Of a stretch of DNA of 64,000 nucleotides, positions 34,744 to 47,248 are shown in pieces. The notes beneath the pieces are model-generated. The model was not told the origin of the DNA. It saw nothing but the letters and a program-made list of their open reading frames with translations, and did not search any database. This stretch comes from Coniochaeta sp. PMI_546. Lineage: Eukaryota; Ascomycota; Sordariomycetes; Coniochaetales; Coniochaetaceae. A program made the translations under genes and the position numbers. How positions within the stretch are numbered: the stretch's first letter is position 1; each line of letters starts with the position of its first letter. The DNA is taken from assembly GCA_021432605.1 (NCBI GenBank), contig MU271143.1:1373277-1437276 (forward strand), written 5' to 3'.

Positions 34744-37700
34744 ATGTCTGAGGTGCAATCCAGACCTGCAGCCTCACGCGGCCGGGGTCCTGCCCGCGGT
34801 GGTCGTGGAGGCGGCTTCACATCTCGTGGAGGATCCCGCGTCGCAAGCAAGGCTCTCAATGGCGACTCCCACCATGATGCCGAATCCACGCTCGAGGACG
34901 AGGGAGAGATTGGCCAGCTCAAGCAGAAGTTTGGAAGCAAGATCGGCCTAATCAAGGAGATGTTCCCTACCTGGTCCGACATCGATATCCTTTACGCTCT
35001 GCAAGAGGCTGACGGCGACGAGAATCTTGCTGTCACGCGCATTGCTGATGGTACGTGACCACCCTTCTGCAGCTTTTGGTCCTCCTCCGCTCCCGCAGAG
35101 CTTTGCACCGTCCTGGCGAATAGCGCATCACTTTCGCGTATTCCATCTTGGCTCTTCCGTGCCCGTGACTGACTTATCTCTCAAACAGGAACTGCCACTC
35201 AGTGGGGCGAAGTCTCGAAGGCGAAGAAGGTGCCCAAGACCAAGGCAAAGAGCGACGTTTTCACGACGACAAATGTCGATTCCGCCCCTAGAACTGGCCG
35301 AGGCGGACGGACCGGCTTTGAAGGTGGCCGTGGTCGCGGCCGGGCCACCGAGCGCGGAGGACGTGGTGGCGGACGTGGCAAGGCAGCCCACGCCCCGACT
35401 AACGGAACCCGCTCCAACGAGGCTCAACCGCTTTCTGTCCCCACCGAGGAGTCATCCGCATGGGAGACTCCTAAGCCCGCCGACGACACTACCGCTGCAT
35501 GGGGAGATTCCAACGATACTTCCGCGCCTGCTGCCGAACCCACCTCCTCTGCTCCTCCCGCCACCTCGACTCCCTCCACCGCCCCCAAGGCAAATGTCAG
35601 CGCTTCAGCCGCCCCGAAGACGTGGGCGAGCATGTTGCGACAGTCTGCCGTCCCGAAGGCGGCGCCGAAGCCCAAGGAAGCCCCTGCCCCCAAACCTGCC
35701 GAACCCGTCATCGAACCATTGCCCCCTGCCGAACCCACCCCTGCCGAATCTGAACCTCAAACCGAGACGCCTGCTGCTCAAGAGAAGTCTGCCGAACCCA
35801 CCGAGGAGGTTTCCACCGCCGATCACCCGTCCGTCGTTGTTCCAGAAATCGCTCTCCCGCCTTCGAACGATCAACTCACAGAGACGAACCTTGACCAGCT
35901 GGAGGATACGTCGCATCCTCCACCTACCGAGACAGCGGCAAGCGAGGCTGCCGATTCATGGAACCCACGCGGTGCTGATGTTAGCGCAACCGCCACACCT
36001 CTTTCGGGCCCTCAGCAAAAGCAGGAGGCGCACAAGGCGGCTCCGAGCGGCTACGCAGCCTCCGCACTCAAGGCCACAGAGCGGGCACCTATCCGTACAC
36101 CAAGCTATCAACGACGAGTGCTTGACCAAGAAGAGGCAGTGCGGATGCCGGGTAACCGTGACCAGGTTGACCGCGCCGCTGTTCAGTTTGGCGCATTCAG
36201 TCTGAACGAGGATGAGGACGACATCGATGGCGACCGAGAGGAGCCCGAGACTCGCGCTCAACCCCCCGTCGACTCCCCCGTCACCCAGCCTCGTGCCTCG
36301 TTGCCTCCTGTCCACCCTCCCGCATCCCTTCAGGATCCGTATGCGGCGCAGAAGCCTGCTTCTAGCCTGGCGACCTCTGGACCAGCCGGTACTGCTTTCC
36401 CCACAGTTCCGCTTGCATCAGAGCTGCATACTAACCAGCGTCCAGCTTCCGCTATCGCCCCTCCGTCGCAACCCTCAGCAGCTTCACAGGGTGTGTCTCC
36501 ACCACTCCCGCACTCGTTTTTCGCTGACAGACCACTAATCTCTGGCTTCCCGCCTGCAGCACCACCTGTTGGCCAGAATGCCCAGCAATACGGACGTTTC
36601 GGCCAGCCTGCGCCTCAAGAGCCTGCCGGTTTCGGCTCTCAGAAGCCTTACGATGCCTTCAGCCAGCAGCAGCAGCCAGCAGCTCCTCAGGTCCAGAATC
36701 AATACGAAGGCAGCTTTGGAAGCCAGACACAAGCACCGCCTGCCCAGTCGCAGGCCCCGCAGCAGTCCGCCCCTGGTTTCAGCTCGGCACCGACCGACTA
36801 CTCCTCTTACTACACGGCCGGCGCTCAAGACCGCAGCCAGTACAACAACTATTACAACCAGTTTGGCCCTCAACAAGGCACTCAGGGTCCTCCGGAGGGT
36901 CCATCATCCCAACAACAGCAGTCGCAGCGCTCATACATCGGCGGCAACTACAATGCTCCGGCCAGTGACAACCTGAGCCAGTACCCCCAGAGCTCTGCTC
37001 ATTCGCAGCGCTATGGCTCAGGATCGGCTCTCGACAACAGCGGCAACACGACACCCAACCCGTCCGCCGCCCAGGGCCCACCGTCGGCACAGAGCGGCCA
37101 GACGCAGCCTCACGGCCAGCAGCCGCACGATTACCAGCAATACTCGCAGCACCCTTACTTCAACAGCCCATACTACGCTGCGTACATGAACCAGTATCAG
37201 GGTTACAACCAGGGCGGTTACGGTGGAGTCTACGGCAAGGGCAGCCCGTATGGCCAGCCCGGGTACGGCATGAATGCGCAGGGACCATACGGGGCCCACG
37301 GCACTTCCCCTGCCGCCGGCTTTGCGCAGTCCTCGCTCCACCGTGCCGACAGCGGTGGCGCGCCTGGACTGGGCGAGTACGGCCGAGCACCGTCCGCGCA
37401 GGCTGCTAGCCAGCCGGCACTCGGCAGCAGCGGCTATGGCGGCGTGCACGACTCCTACAGCCGCGCAGCGCCTTACGGCTCGCAGGCGGGCCAGTCGTAT
37501 AACGCCGCGGGCTCGCAAGCAGGAAACCCCCCGGTCGACGACCTGAAGCAGTTCGGCGACGCCAAGACCGGTGCGGGACCCAGCCCCTCGATGGGCCTCG
37601 CCGCACGTCCCGGCTCGGCTGCCAACAACGCCCCTTCGCAGTCCGGCCTTCCGCCGGCGCAGTCCGGCCAGCAGGGCGGCTTCGGAGCGTCGGGCTACGG

Positions 37701-37890
37701 CGGCTACCCCCTCAACGCGCAGGGACAGGGTCTCCACGGAGCTCAGGCAGGCGCCAGCGGGTACGGCATGAGCGCCAGCGGTAACCAGGGCCACGGCAAC
37801 AACCCGTATGGAGGATATGGTGGCCAGGGATTCGGCGGCAACTACTACGGCAACCAGCAGCAGCGGGGCTGGGGTGGTAACTACCACTAA
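34744..37890 (+). CDS. DEF1: RNA polymerase II degradation factor Def1
   Basis: Two exons, 34744-35050 and 35189-37890, with a 138-nt intron (GTACGT...ACAG), give 1002 residues. The N-terminus has an RGG-rich stretch (SRGRGPARGGRGGG). It is followed at about 53-102 by a CUE-like ubiquitin-binding domain (LKQKFGSKIGLIKEMFPTWS), with the conserved MFP and a later DIDILYALQEADGDENLAVTRI. A second RGG block lies at about 125-155. The rest is disordered: Pro/Ala/Glu-rich to about residue 480, then Gln/Gly/Tyr-rich to the end. In yeast, Def1 is processed, enters the nucleus and recruits elongin-cullin ligase to stalled RNA polymerase II. The Gln-rich C-terminus is typical and low in complexity. The gene is complete. 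Confidence 0.92.
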
Positions 37891-39183
37891 AGCGAGAGAA
37901 AGATGATCTTGGTCGATACTCTCAGAAGTGCCAGGTAGTTTCTTTTTTTTTAAAGCAACGGTTTGGGCATGTTGCAAGGCTGAATGAAGGTTGGAGGGTC
38001 ACCCACACCTCCTTGAGATGCGCGTGGGCGTTTGTACGATTCTCTTGGAATTTTTTTTTTTTTTAAATGGAGGAAAAGAAGAAAAAAGAACCTCGAACAG
38101 CCAACCGGGTGGACTGTGTGTGTTTTTATATCTCCTTTACTGGGCATCATCTCTCGTCTTTGGTCTCTTTCGACATAGCTAGGGACCGGAATCAAATCGC
38201 GACACCCCTGAGTTCGGGTCTGCTGCATTTCTCTGCTCATTTTTTTCTCTCCTGACAAATCCAACTCGGGTTCAAGATATCTACGAGACTGACTTTCTTG
38301 GTGAAGATGTTGGGAACAGGCGTGACTTGTTGTTACTTGGGGAATTTTTTTCCCTTGGGCTGTCTGCTGGTTCTTTCTGCTAATGGTACCTTTTCCAGCC
38401 CTTCTTTGTCAGGTTGACAGACATTCGCTCCCGCGGTTGGTTTTTCCTATTAGGAGGTCTGGGTTTTCGGAAATGTCTCTCTCACCATTGGACGCGGCAA
38501 AAGTTCATCCTGATTGATGGTTTTCTTTTGGGAAGATTGACACCACACACACAGACAGAGATGGAGGAGGAGGGCGGCATGGTGAGTTTTTATTTCGCTG
38601 TGCTCGGTTCATTCAGCGCAATGCGTAATCCAGACAGGTAGTTCTGCAGTCTAATCGATGGCTAGTTACTTAAAGTATCGATACACAATCAGTCGAACGA
38701 ACTGCCCTGGTTGACTTGCTGTAAGAGACATGTTGGACGCATGACAAGTCCAGTGCATGTCTTGACACGGGAAATCCTGAACAAGACTTTTGAGTATCTT
38801 CGGGTAACCTAGTGAACCAGTGTTCTATGATAGATTCGTGGTACTCTTGGTGTCGGGGGAGAAGCAAGCTCAGCTGAGTACGGCACCGCCACCGTAGATG
38901 CAGCGAGCTCTCTGCCCCGCATGGCTGCCTTTTGTGGCCGGAGTAGGCGCTTCTCCTCCAAGGCTGCCGGTGCGCGCACCATACACAGACCGGGCGCGTT
39001 GTCGGGCAGCCAAACCGTGTTGGTTGGGCTACCTCAGCCGCAGCGGTTGCGACACACGGCGTGGCGTTCGGCAGCCTCTTGTTTCTACCGACGTGTCACG
39101 TCTACTCCTAATTCCAGCGTACGTCCCGTCTCTATCGGGCGACACAACCTGTCCACCTCATCGCGAGCTGATATAACTCCCAG
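37891..39183. other. 1.3 kb 3' flank with poly-T tracts
   Basis: After DEF1 there are T-runs at about 37941-37951 and a 14-base T-run at 38051-38064, and further short T tracts to 38350. No gene is seen before the NLR start. An upstream in-frame start for the NLR was not found. Confidence 0.45.
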
Positions 39184-42100
39184 ATGGCGGAGAGAATCTC
39201 GTTGAAGGAGCGACTCAAGCAGCCATGGGGTCGACGGCGGAGAAAGGATAAAGGGTCCAAGGTACAAGAGACGCCACTAGGTGTGATCTCCTCTACCTCG
39301 CTGCTGGCTGCACCGGAGGCTGTGACGGTTCGTATGGAGACGGCAACATGTACCCTCCCTCTGCGTGCTCCTCCATCTCCCGATATTCAGGCTACCACCC
39401 CCGCCGATGGGGGTGGCTGCAGTTCCCTCTGGGATAGTGCTTACGACGCGCTAAAGGAAGAAGAGCCGACACATATCGCCGAGTACGAAGCTCTCTTGTC
39501 CCGGGTACTCGAAGGTCAGGCAGTACCTTTCCCGCCATGCTTCTTTCTGTACACTGACGCAGCTCTACAGCTCGAAACTCTCAAGAGGCTGAGGACGCAA
39601 ACGTCGTCCCGAATCAGATCCCGCAGCATGATCCTATCGCACGCCGAGCAAAGCTGCGAGAGATCATCACCCTGGGGCTGCAGCACATGGAACAGAAGAA
39701 ACTACGCGTGACGGTTTTAGGCCACGAGATCGTTCTGCAAGACGTTGTAGCAGACGTCGCCGGGGTGGTGGAAACGACAGAGGACTTTGTCAAGGAAGCC
39801 GTCAAGGACTTACCGTATGCCTCGGTCGTCATGGCCGGTGTCTCGCTCGTCCTTCCCCTCCTCAAGAACCCGCCTGCCGTCGAAGCGGCCCACCAGGACG
39901 GGTTCGCCTACGTCACCTCCCAGATGCGCTACTACGCCGCCATGGAGTCGCTGTTGCTACCAGAGCACATGGAGCCCAGCCTTCGGGCAGACTTAACAGA
40001 GCGCCTCACCGGCCTGTATAAGCAGATTATCGAGTTTCAAGTGCGGAGCGTCGTCCGTTTCTATCGTAGCCGGACCAAGGACTTCTTTCGGGCCACCGTC
40101 AACTACGACGGTTGGGACGAAATGCGGCAGGCTATCCAGAACAGCGAGGCGGAGCTCGTGGTAAAGTTCGAGATGGCCATGTCAGCAGGCAGTCTCCAAG
40201 CATTACACGACCTCGCTCGACAAGCAGAGGATGGGCGCAGAATACTCGCCAACCTTGTCGTCAGGGGCCAAGAACTCGTAAGCATCTCCCGAGATCACTT
40301 GACCTTCGCGCAGAAGATGGACCGACGCATGTCCGATGAGAAAAATCAAGCCTGTCTCCACGACTTACGAGCGACCGACCCCCGCCTCGACAAAGCACGT
40401 ATCGAGCAAGCCAAGGGCGGCCTCTTGCGCGACTCTTATCGCTGGGTACTCGGAAGTACGGAGTTCCGACAGTGGCAAGAGAGTAAAGAGAGTCCGCTAC
40501 TCTGGATAAAGGGTGGTCCTGGCAAAGGCAAGACCATGTTGCTTTGCGGCATCATTGATGAGCTAGCTCTGTCAGCCACTCAGGGCGTCAACCTCGTCTT
40601 CTTCTTCTGCCAGGCCACAAACGCCCATATCGACAACGCCGCCGCCGTCCTGCGAGGCCTCATCTGGATGTTGGTGAAGCAGCAGCCCGCACTGGTGTCG
40701 CATCTACGTACCTACTACGACGACATGGGGAGCCGACAGTGGGAGGGCGCGAACGCGTGGGTAGCGCTCTCCAGAATCTTTCGTGAAATATTACGAGACG
40801 ATCGTTTGCAGACTTCATATCTGATCGTTGACGCCCTCGATGAATGCACCACCGATCTCCCCCTTCTCCTCGACCTCATCCAGAGCTCCCTGGCACACTC
40901 GCAAGTCAAGTGGATTGTGTCGAGTCGCGATTGGCCAAGTATTGCAAAAGGTCTCGTCCAAGCCGCTGCAAAAGTCAGCCTCTGCCTCGAGCTCAACGAA
41001 GATGCTGTCTCGGAAGCCGTGAGCAAGTACATCCAGTTCCAGGTGGAAGAGCTAGCAAAGAAGAACAGGTATAAGAACGACACGCGCGATGCTGTGGAGC
41101 GTTACTTATCTGAAAACGCAAATGGTACTTTCCTCTGGGTCGCCTTGGTCTGCCAGGAGCTTTCGAACATTGCCCATTGGAGGGTCCCCAAGAAGTTGAC
41201 GACAGACATGTTTCCGCCTGGTCTTGACGATCTCTACCGTCGAATGCTGCATCACATTCCAGCAGAGGATGCAGAGCTCTGTACACGTATACTGGCAACC
41301 ATGTCGGCTGTATATCGACCTATCACCCTAGAAGAGCTGACAGCCCTCGTCGAACTGCCGGAGGGCCTGTCTCAGGATGACCTAGAGGTGGTCATCGGGC
41401 TATGTGGCTCATTCTTGACCCTCCGCGAGCATGTCATCTCTTTCGTTCACCAATCAGCAAAAGATTTTCTACTCGACAAAGGACCTCACGAGGACTTTCC
41501 CCTGGAAGTCGAGAGCGTGCACGAGACTATCTTCTCCCGCTCACTGCAGGTTATGTCGAGGACGTTACGGCGTGACATCTACGACCTCAAGGCTCCTGGT
41601 TATCCAGTCGACCATGTCCAGCCGCCGCATCCAGATCCACTGGCCGCAGTACGATATTCGTGTGTCCACTGGGTCGACCATCTCTGCGAATCCACCCTCA
41701 TGAGTCGCTACCTCCAGGACAGTGGGCCCGTCGATGCATTCTTACGCCGGCACTTTCTTCACTGGTTGGAGGCTCTCTGCCTGCTAGCGAGCCTATCCCA
41801 TGGAATACTTTCCATGGTGAAGCTGAAGGATACACTCCAGGTAAGAGGATCATGCATATATACACATGGATGGAGCCTTACTAACACGGGCGAAGGATCA
41901 GGCATCACAGCTTGCGAAGCTGGCTCGGGATGGAGATCGGTTTGTCCGGTTCTGCAAGCAGGCAATAGAGGGAAACCCTCTCCAACTATATGCTTCTGCG
42001 CTGATATTCAGTCCCTCCAAGTGCATGATACGAGAGTTGTTTAAACAGGAAGAGCCTCACTGGATCACAACACAGCCGCTTGTCGAGGACAGCTGGAACG

Positions 42101-43839
42101 CTTGTACGCAAACGCTTGAGGGACATGGCAACTTGGTCATGTGTCTTGCTTCTGCGCCTGATGGGAGAACCGTTGCGTCTGGGTCCTACAATGGTACTAT
42201 CAAGATCTGGGACATTTCGACAGGTACCTGTATGCAAACGTTGGAGGGGCATGACGATGGAGTCTTGTGTCTTGCGTTTACGCCCGATGGACGTACCATT
42301 GCGTCAGGATCTTACGACCGCACTGTCAAGATTTGGGAAGTAGCGACGGGCGTGTGCAGGCAAACACTAAGCGGCCATAACAAGACTGTTACGTTAATCG
42401 CTTTCACACCCGGTGGTACCCTTATTTCGGGCTCCCGGGACTCTACTGTCATGGTCTGGGACGTAACGACAAGTACTTGTTTACAGGCGCTCGTCTTGGA
42501 TGACGGTCACAGCGATTTATTTGCTTTTGCGCCGGACAGGCGGACCATCGCATACGGGTCCCTGACTGGTATTATCAGTATCTGGGACATGGGAACAGGT
42601 ACCCGTATGCAAACGCTCCAGGGACAGGACGGTCCGGTCTGGTGCCTTGCCTTTGCGCCCGATGGCCGTGCGCTTGCCACGGCATTCAATAATATAATCA
42701 AGATCTGGGACACAGTGAAAGGTACATGTATCCAGACGCTCGACATCCATGGAAATTATACCCATGCAATCGCTTTTACCCCCGATGGCTGCATGCTTAT
42801 ATCGGGGTGTGACGACTGCACCGTAAGGATATGGGACATAGCGACGGGCGCCTCTTTACGGGTACTTGAGAGCCATAGCTCTGGGGTCTGGTCGATCGCC
42901 GTCATTCCCAAGGGTCAAATGCTTGCATCAGGGTCTCTCGACTGTACCGTCAAAATCTGGGACATGGCGATAGACGCTGTCACGCAGACACAGAAGCTGG
43001 GTAGCCATGACGATGGAGTCTCATCTGTCGCTTTTGCACCGGACGGCCGTACGATTGCAACTGTGTCATTTGACCATACTGTCAAGATCTGGGACGTGGC
43101 GACGGGGGCTTGTACACAGACCCTCGAAGGCCATGGCGAGCTCGTGATGAAAGTTGCATTTGCATACGATAGCCATACACTTGTAACAGCGTCTCACGAC
43201 GATACTTTCAGGATCTGGGACATGGCAACAAGCGTCTGTACGCGGACACTGGAGTTCGATGCCCACGACAGCTGGGTCACATCAATGACCTTCACACGCG
43301 ATAGTCGTATGTTTGCGTCGGGATATGAAAATGGTGTCATCGACATCCGGGACGTGGCAACGGGCGCCTGTACGCGAACACTAGAGCCCGAGCGCGACGA
43401 CAGTCAGGTCATGGCGATGGCTTTCACTCATGATGGTCGCAAGCTTGCATCAGCTCGTGGATATAGTGCCGTCGAAATCTGGGACGTGACAACGGGCACT
43501 CGTGCACAGATGCTCAAACTACGCAGGCTTGTCCGCAACCTCGAGTTTGGCTATGACAACACACGCCTCCACACCGATATTGGCACCATTGATCTCGATC
43601 TTGTTAGAAATATACCAGCATCAGAGTTGCGAGATCACCCCGTCCTACAACCTTGCTCCCCGAGGTACAGCATTTGCGAGGAAAATACATGGATTACATG
43701 GAAGGACGAGAGGATTCTGTGGCTGCCGCCTGAGTACCGACCGGGCGAATGTGCGATCGTAAACACGACTATTGCGATCGGCTGCGTATCTGGGCGCGTC
43801 TTGATCCTGTCGTTCTCGGCCGACGAGCCAGTCATATAG
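39184..43839 (+). CDS. NACHT-WD40 NLR-type receptor
   Basis: Three exons, 39184-39514, 39571-41840 and 41896-43839, with introns of 56 and 55 nt, give 1514 residues. Residues 80-330 match the fungal NACHT_N region (SLWDSAYDALKEEEP, LREIITLGLQHMEQKK, DGFAYVTSQMRYYAAMESLL). The NACHT NTPase follows, with Walker A GGPGKGKT at 425-432 and Walker B LIVDALDE at about 528-535, then a sensor-like SSRDW. From about 938 to 1410 there are 11 WD40 repeats of about 42 residues (TVKIWDVATGACTQTLEGH type) and a degenerate twelfth. No HET, HeLo or patatin effector precedes NACHT_N. Such proteins (het-e/het-d relatives) sense non-self in fungi. Both Walker motifs are intact, so the ATPase should work. The repeats are diverged rather than near-identical. 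Confidence 0.93.
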
Positions 43840-44430
43840 AGGAATGTTATCCGGAGAAACTAGAAGATGGCTATATTTGACCACGGGTAAACTTTCTCTC
43901 CTGCCTTGTCTCGTGGCGTGCCAACAACTGGATGCGCGAGGGGTGGTGATATTGCCAGATCTTGATGTTATAGAAACGTTATCGTCGAAACATCAGCGCA
44001 GAGTGCGATCGATGCAATATACTTGACTCTGGGGCATGCTCAAAGTATGCCATGCATTGTGAAGGAAGAAGATGGCCTTTGGCAATGCTTTAGGTCGTGT
44101 GTTCGTATCATTTCTAGCTACATGACGTGTGAACTTTTTGAAGATCAAGTTCTAGAGTCCAACTTGTAAAGCGGAGCGTGCATTGACTTCCTGACTGGGA
44201 CGAGCCTCGGAGCTTTCACATCGACCGCCGCACTGACGGCGGAGAGAAAGAGTGTGTGGGCGGCGCCACACGGAAGACGCGTATTGCAAGTAGGAATCGC
44301 TCGTTTACACCATTGGTAATTGATATATGTTGGATCTATTGATGCAGATTTAATTCCTAACTCCCATCGAATAAACTGCTCAAAGGTTACTGTCAAGCTC
44401 CCGAGACCACGAAGAACAGCAGCCCTCACA
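43840..44430. other. 0.6 kb intergenic
   Basis: 3' flank of the NLR and upstream region of the aldo-keto reductase. Nothing specific is seen. Confidence 0.45.
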
Positions 44431-45452
44431 ATGAGCCGCCAACACCCCGAGCTGATCATCGGCAGCGGCACCATCGGCTCCGCCCACGGCGAGTTCGGCA
44501 CGGCAGAATCCGTCGTGCGATTGGTGGACACTCTTCGAGACGTCGGCATGAGGCGCCTCGACGTCAGCTCTCGCCATCCTCCCGGCAGCGACTTTCTCGC
44601 CGAGAAGCTCTATGGCGCGGCCGACGTGGCGAAGAAGGGGTTCACAATCGACATCAAAAGCCATATCGTCGGTCTGGATGCTAGGGGGAGCATGCGGCGC
44701 GAGGAGGTGCGCAAGAGCGTCGAGGGTAGTCTGGAGAGGTTGAAGCTGAAGAAAGCGAATGTGTTTTGGTGTTATTCGCCGGACGAGACTACCCCGATTG
44801 AGGAGCAGGCGGCTGCTGTTGACGAGCAATACCGAAAAGGTGCATTCGAGAAGGTCAGTTTTTTCACCATTGTTGACGGCGAATCAGCGTGTATGTAAAC
44901 TGATGGAGGAGAACATCAAAGTTCGGCGTGTCGAACTTTCCGCCCGAGCTGGTCGAGAGATGGATCGCCGTCTCCGAGGAAAAGGGCTACGTGAAGCCTA
45001 CGGCTTACCAGGGGATCTACAACCTGATATCGCGCGAGGCCGAGGCCGCGCTGCTGCCGCTCCTGCGCAAGCACGGCATGTCCTTTAACGCCTACAGCCC
45101 GCTTGCCGCCGGGTTCCTCACCGGCAAGGCGACCACGGGCCAGGCGGAGGGAACCAGGTTCGATGCGGCGCACCCGCTCAGCCCGTACATCCGCGCCAAG
45201 TATGATAGGCCGCAGTACCACAGCGCCATAGAGAAGCTTTTGGCTGTGCTGAAGCCAAACAACATCTCGCCTACCGAGGCTGCGCTGCGGTGGATTTGTT
45301 ACCATTCGGCACTGGGTAAGGGGGACGGTGTGATCCTCGGCGCGTCTAGATTGGAGCAGGTCAAGCAAAACGCCGAGGACGTCAAGAAGGGGCCGTTGCC
45401 AGAAGCAGTGGTCACGGAGATTGAAGAGGTGTGGAGGGCATTATCACAGTAG
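44431..45452 (+). CDS. Aldo-keto reductase, AKR7/aflatoxin-aldehyde-reductase type, altered tetrad
   Basis: Two exons, 44431-44853 and 44922-45452, with a 68-nt intron (GTCAGT...AAAG), give 317 residues, normal for the family. The protein is a (beta/alpha)8 barrel NADPH-dependent reductase: the fold markers GVSNFPPELVERW, YQGIYNLISREAE and FNAYSPLAAGFLTG are intact. The catalytic tetrad is Asp-Tyr-Lys-His in working AKRs. Here Asp is D44 and Lys is K76, but the Tyr position is His49 (LDVSSRHPP, relatives have DTAARYPP) and the His position is Tyr115 (FWCYSPDE, relatives have LYCHAPD). The two residues seem to be exchanged. Activity on aldehydes may be changed or lost. It is convergent with TRAPPC12, the stop codons being 25 bp apart. 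Confidence 0.88.
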
Positions 45453-45477
45453 CTTCATAACATAATAATGAATTGGC

Positions 45478-46846
45478 TTATAGCTTGAAGTCTGCGTTGG
45501 TCTTCTCCCAGCCGTTCGGTGTCTCATCCATGGCAGCCACCTTCTCTGCAAGTTGTATCTTCCAGGTCCTCGACCTCTCGGTACAAAGCTCGTACATCAT
45601 GCTGAGGTTGACGAGTAGCGTGTGCGAAGCGCGACCGGCATCCACCAGGCTCTCGAGGAGAGCTCTGCCCTGTAAGACTGTCTTTAGCTGTGCAATCAGG
45701 TGTGAACTGCTACCAAGAATGACGTACCTCCTGCATCCTCCCGACATAGAGCAGACAAACCGCCATGTTCACCCCAACCATCTCATCCTCCGTGTCCTCG
45801 TCCCGCAAGACCCCCCACATCTCCAGCGCCGCCGCATACTCCCCGTCCGCCATCGCACAAAGCGCTTCGACCACCCGTTCGCCCTTTCCAGGCAAGGTCC
45901 TAGCACACGCCCTCGCAGCATCCGCATCCCCCAGATGCAACCACAAGAGCGCCTTGGCGACCGCCAGCCTACCGTCCCCGCGATCCTTCAGGCTGCCCAA
46001 CAGCTGAGCCGCGCCTCCCAGATCGTCCATCTCCACCAGCGCCCCGCCGACCCTCACTCCGAGCTCATCGAGCCTCTCCCGCCACAGCTCGGTGGCCGAG
46101 TGGTCGCCCTTCTCGCCGGCGGCGGCGAGGGCCGCGCGCGCTTCGCGGGCGAGGTCGTAGTAGCTCATCACGGCGCGGCGCTGGTCGCCGTACCCGATCG
46201 CGCGCAGCCGGACGTTGAGCACGCGCAGCGGCCAGGGGAGGACGGCGGCGTCGTCGAGGTCTGGCGGGAGGGAGCGGACCTCCTGCGCGGCGAGGGCGGT
46301 GTTGTCCGTCAGTGTCAGGCAGGCGAGGCGGACGTGCAGGAGGGAGAAGATCTGCGCTGGGTCCGGGGCCGTGGAAGAGGAGGAGGAGAGGATGAGGGCC
46401 TGCGCGGCGGCGGCGGCGGCGGCGCGGTAGTGGCCTTTTGCTAGGAGGTCCGGGATGGGGGTCTCAGGGCTGGGTTGTTTGGGAGAGCTGCGGAAGGGTG
46501 GTGGGATGGATGTTGAGGGGAGAGGGTGGTAGATTTCTGGCCGGAGGAGGTGGGAGAGGTCCGCTTGCTGCTGACGGCGAGGTGGTGCCGGTGAGCGAGG
46601 GGGGAAGGGAGATGAAGCGGCTGAGCGGACCAAGGGAGAGGCCGGGGGATGAGGGTGAGTAAGACGCGAGGGAGTTGTTGGCGATAGGAGTGCTGCCGGC
46701 ATGCTGCTGATTGTTTAGGTTGTGTGTCTCGGAGGGGTGGTTCAAAGAAGCCGGAGCACTCACTCATCGGCATCGAGAGGACCTTTAGTAGAGGACCTTG
46801 GTCGTGTTGCTGTCGATATATCAGAAGACATTCTACTTGATTGCAT
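45478..46846 (-). CDS. TRAPPC12: TRAPP complex subunit 12-like TPR protein
   Basis: Three exons, 46846-46764, 46703-45728 and 45669-45478, with introns of 60 and 58 nt, give 416 residues. In-frame ATGs at 46954, 46846 and 46831 are possible starts; 46846 is the choice because the upstream part lacks family likeness. The acceptor of intron 1 is CAGCAG, so one residue may be included or skipped. The N-terminus is Ser/Pro-rich; then comes the family segment LSHLLRPEIYHPLPSTSIPPPF, followed by TPR-like helices (HYRAAAAAAAQAL, AVMSYYDLAREARAAL, AKALLWLHLGDADAARACA). The last exon encodes RALLESLVDAGRASHTLLVN. TRAPPC12 acts in ER-Golgi tethering through the TRAPPIII complex. The assignment rests on remembered family features. 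Confidence 0.75.
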
Positions 46847-47248
46847 CGCATAGCTTGGTTTAGGTGAATAATAAGGAAGCGTGAGAGGGAGAGTCACCTC
46901 TGACAGCTGATCGAGTGCGGCTATGGCCTTGTGCCGCTGGACTCTGCGAATCATTCATGTTTGTGGTACTGTGAAGATAAGCCCTGGGTTGGCTTGATCA
47001 GTGCTGAATGTGATGGTAGGTAGATATATAAAAGATTCACCTCGGGCTGTTGTTGAGATTGTCTTGAGGTGTGTCTTTTGGTGATGCATCTATGGTACCT
47101 TACTCACTACGACTTACCTAGGTACTTATGTACTTCATCTATGGTCACTGTGAGTGTGAGCGCTGATAGGACAATTTGTGGGTCTCATTCCGACAGTTCC
47201 TTGACGGTCGCTTACAGCTGGCAGTTTTTACAAACGCTCTTTCCATTT
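46847..47248. other. 0.4 kb intergenic
   Basis: Upstream of the TRAPPC12-like gene and 3' flank of the multi-TM gene; a TATATAAAAG sequence on the plus strand near 47023-47032 has no matching gene. Nothing else is seen. Confidence 0.4.

Noticed and set aside
37018-37977. 319-codon minus-strand frame
   Set aside because: Antisense to the Gln/Gly-rich end of DEF1.
45473-46444. 323-codon plus-strand open frame
   Set aside because: Antisense to the TRAPPC12-like gene; the composition reflects the opposite strand.
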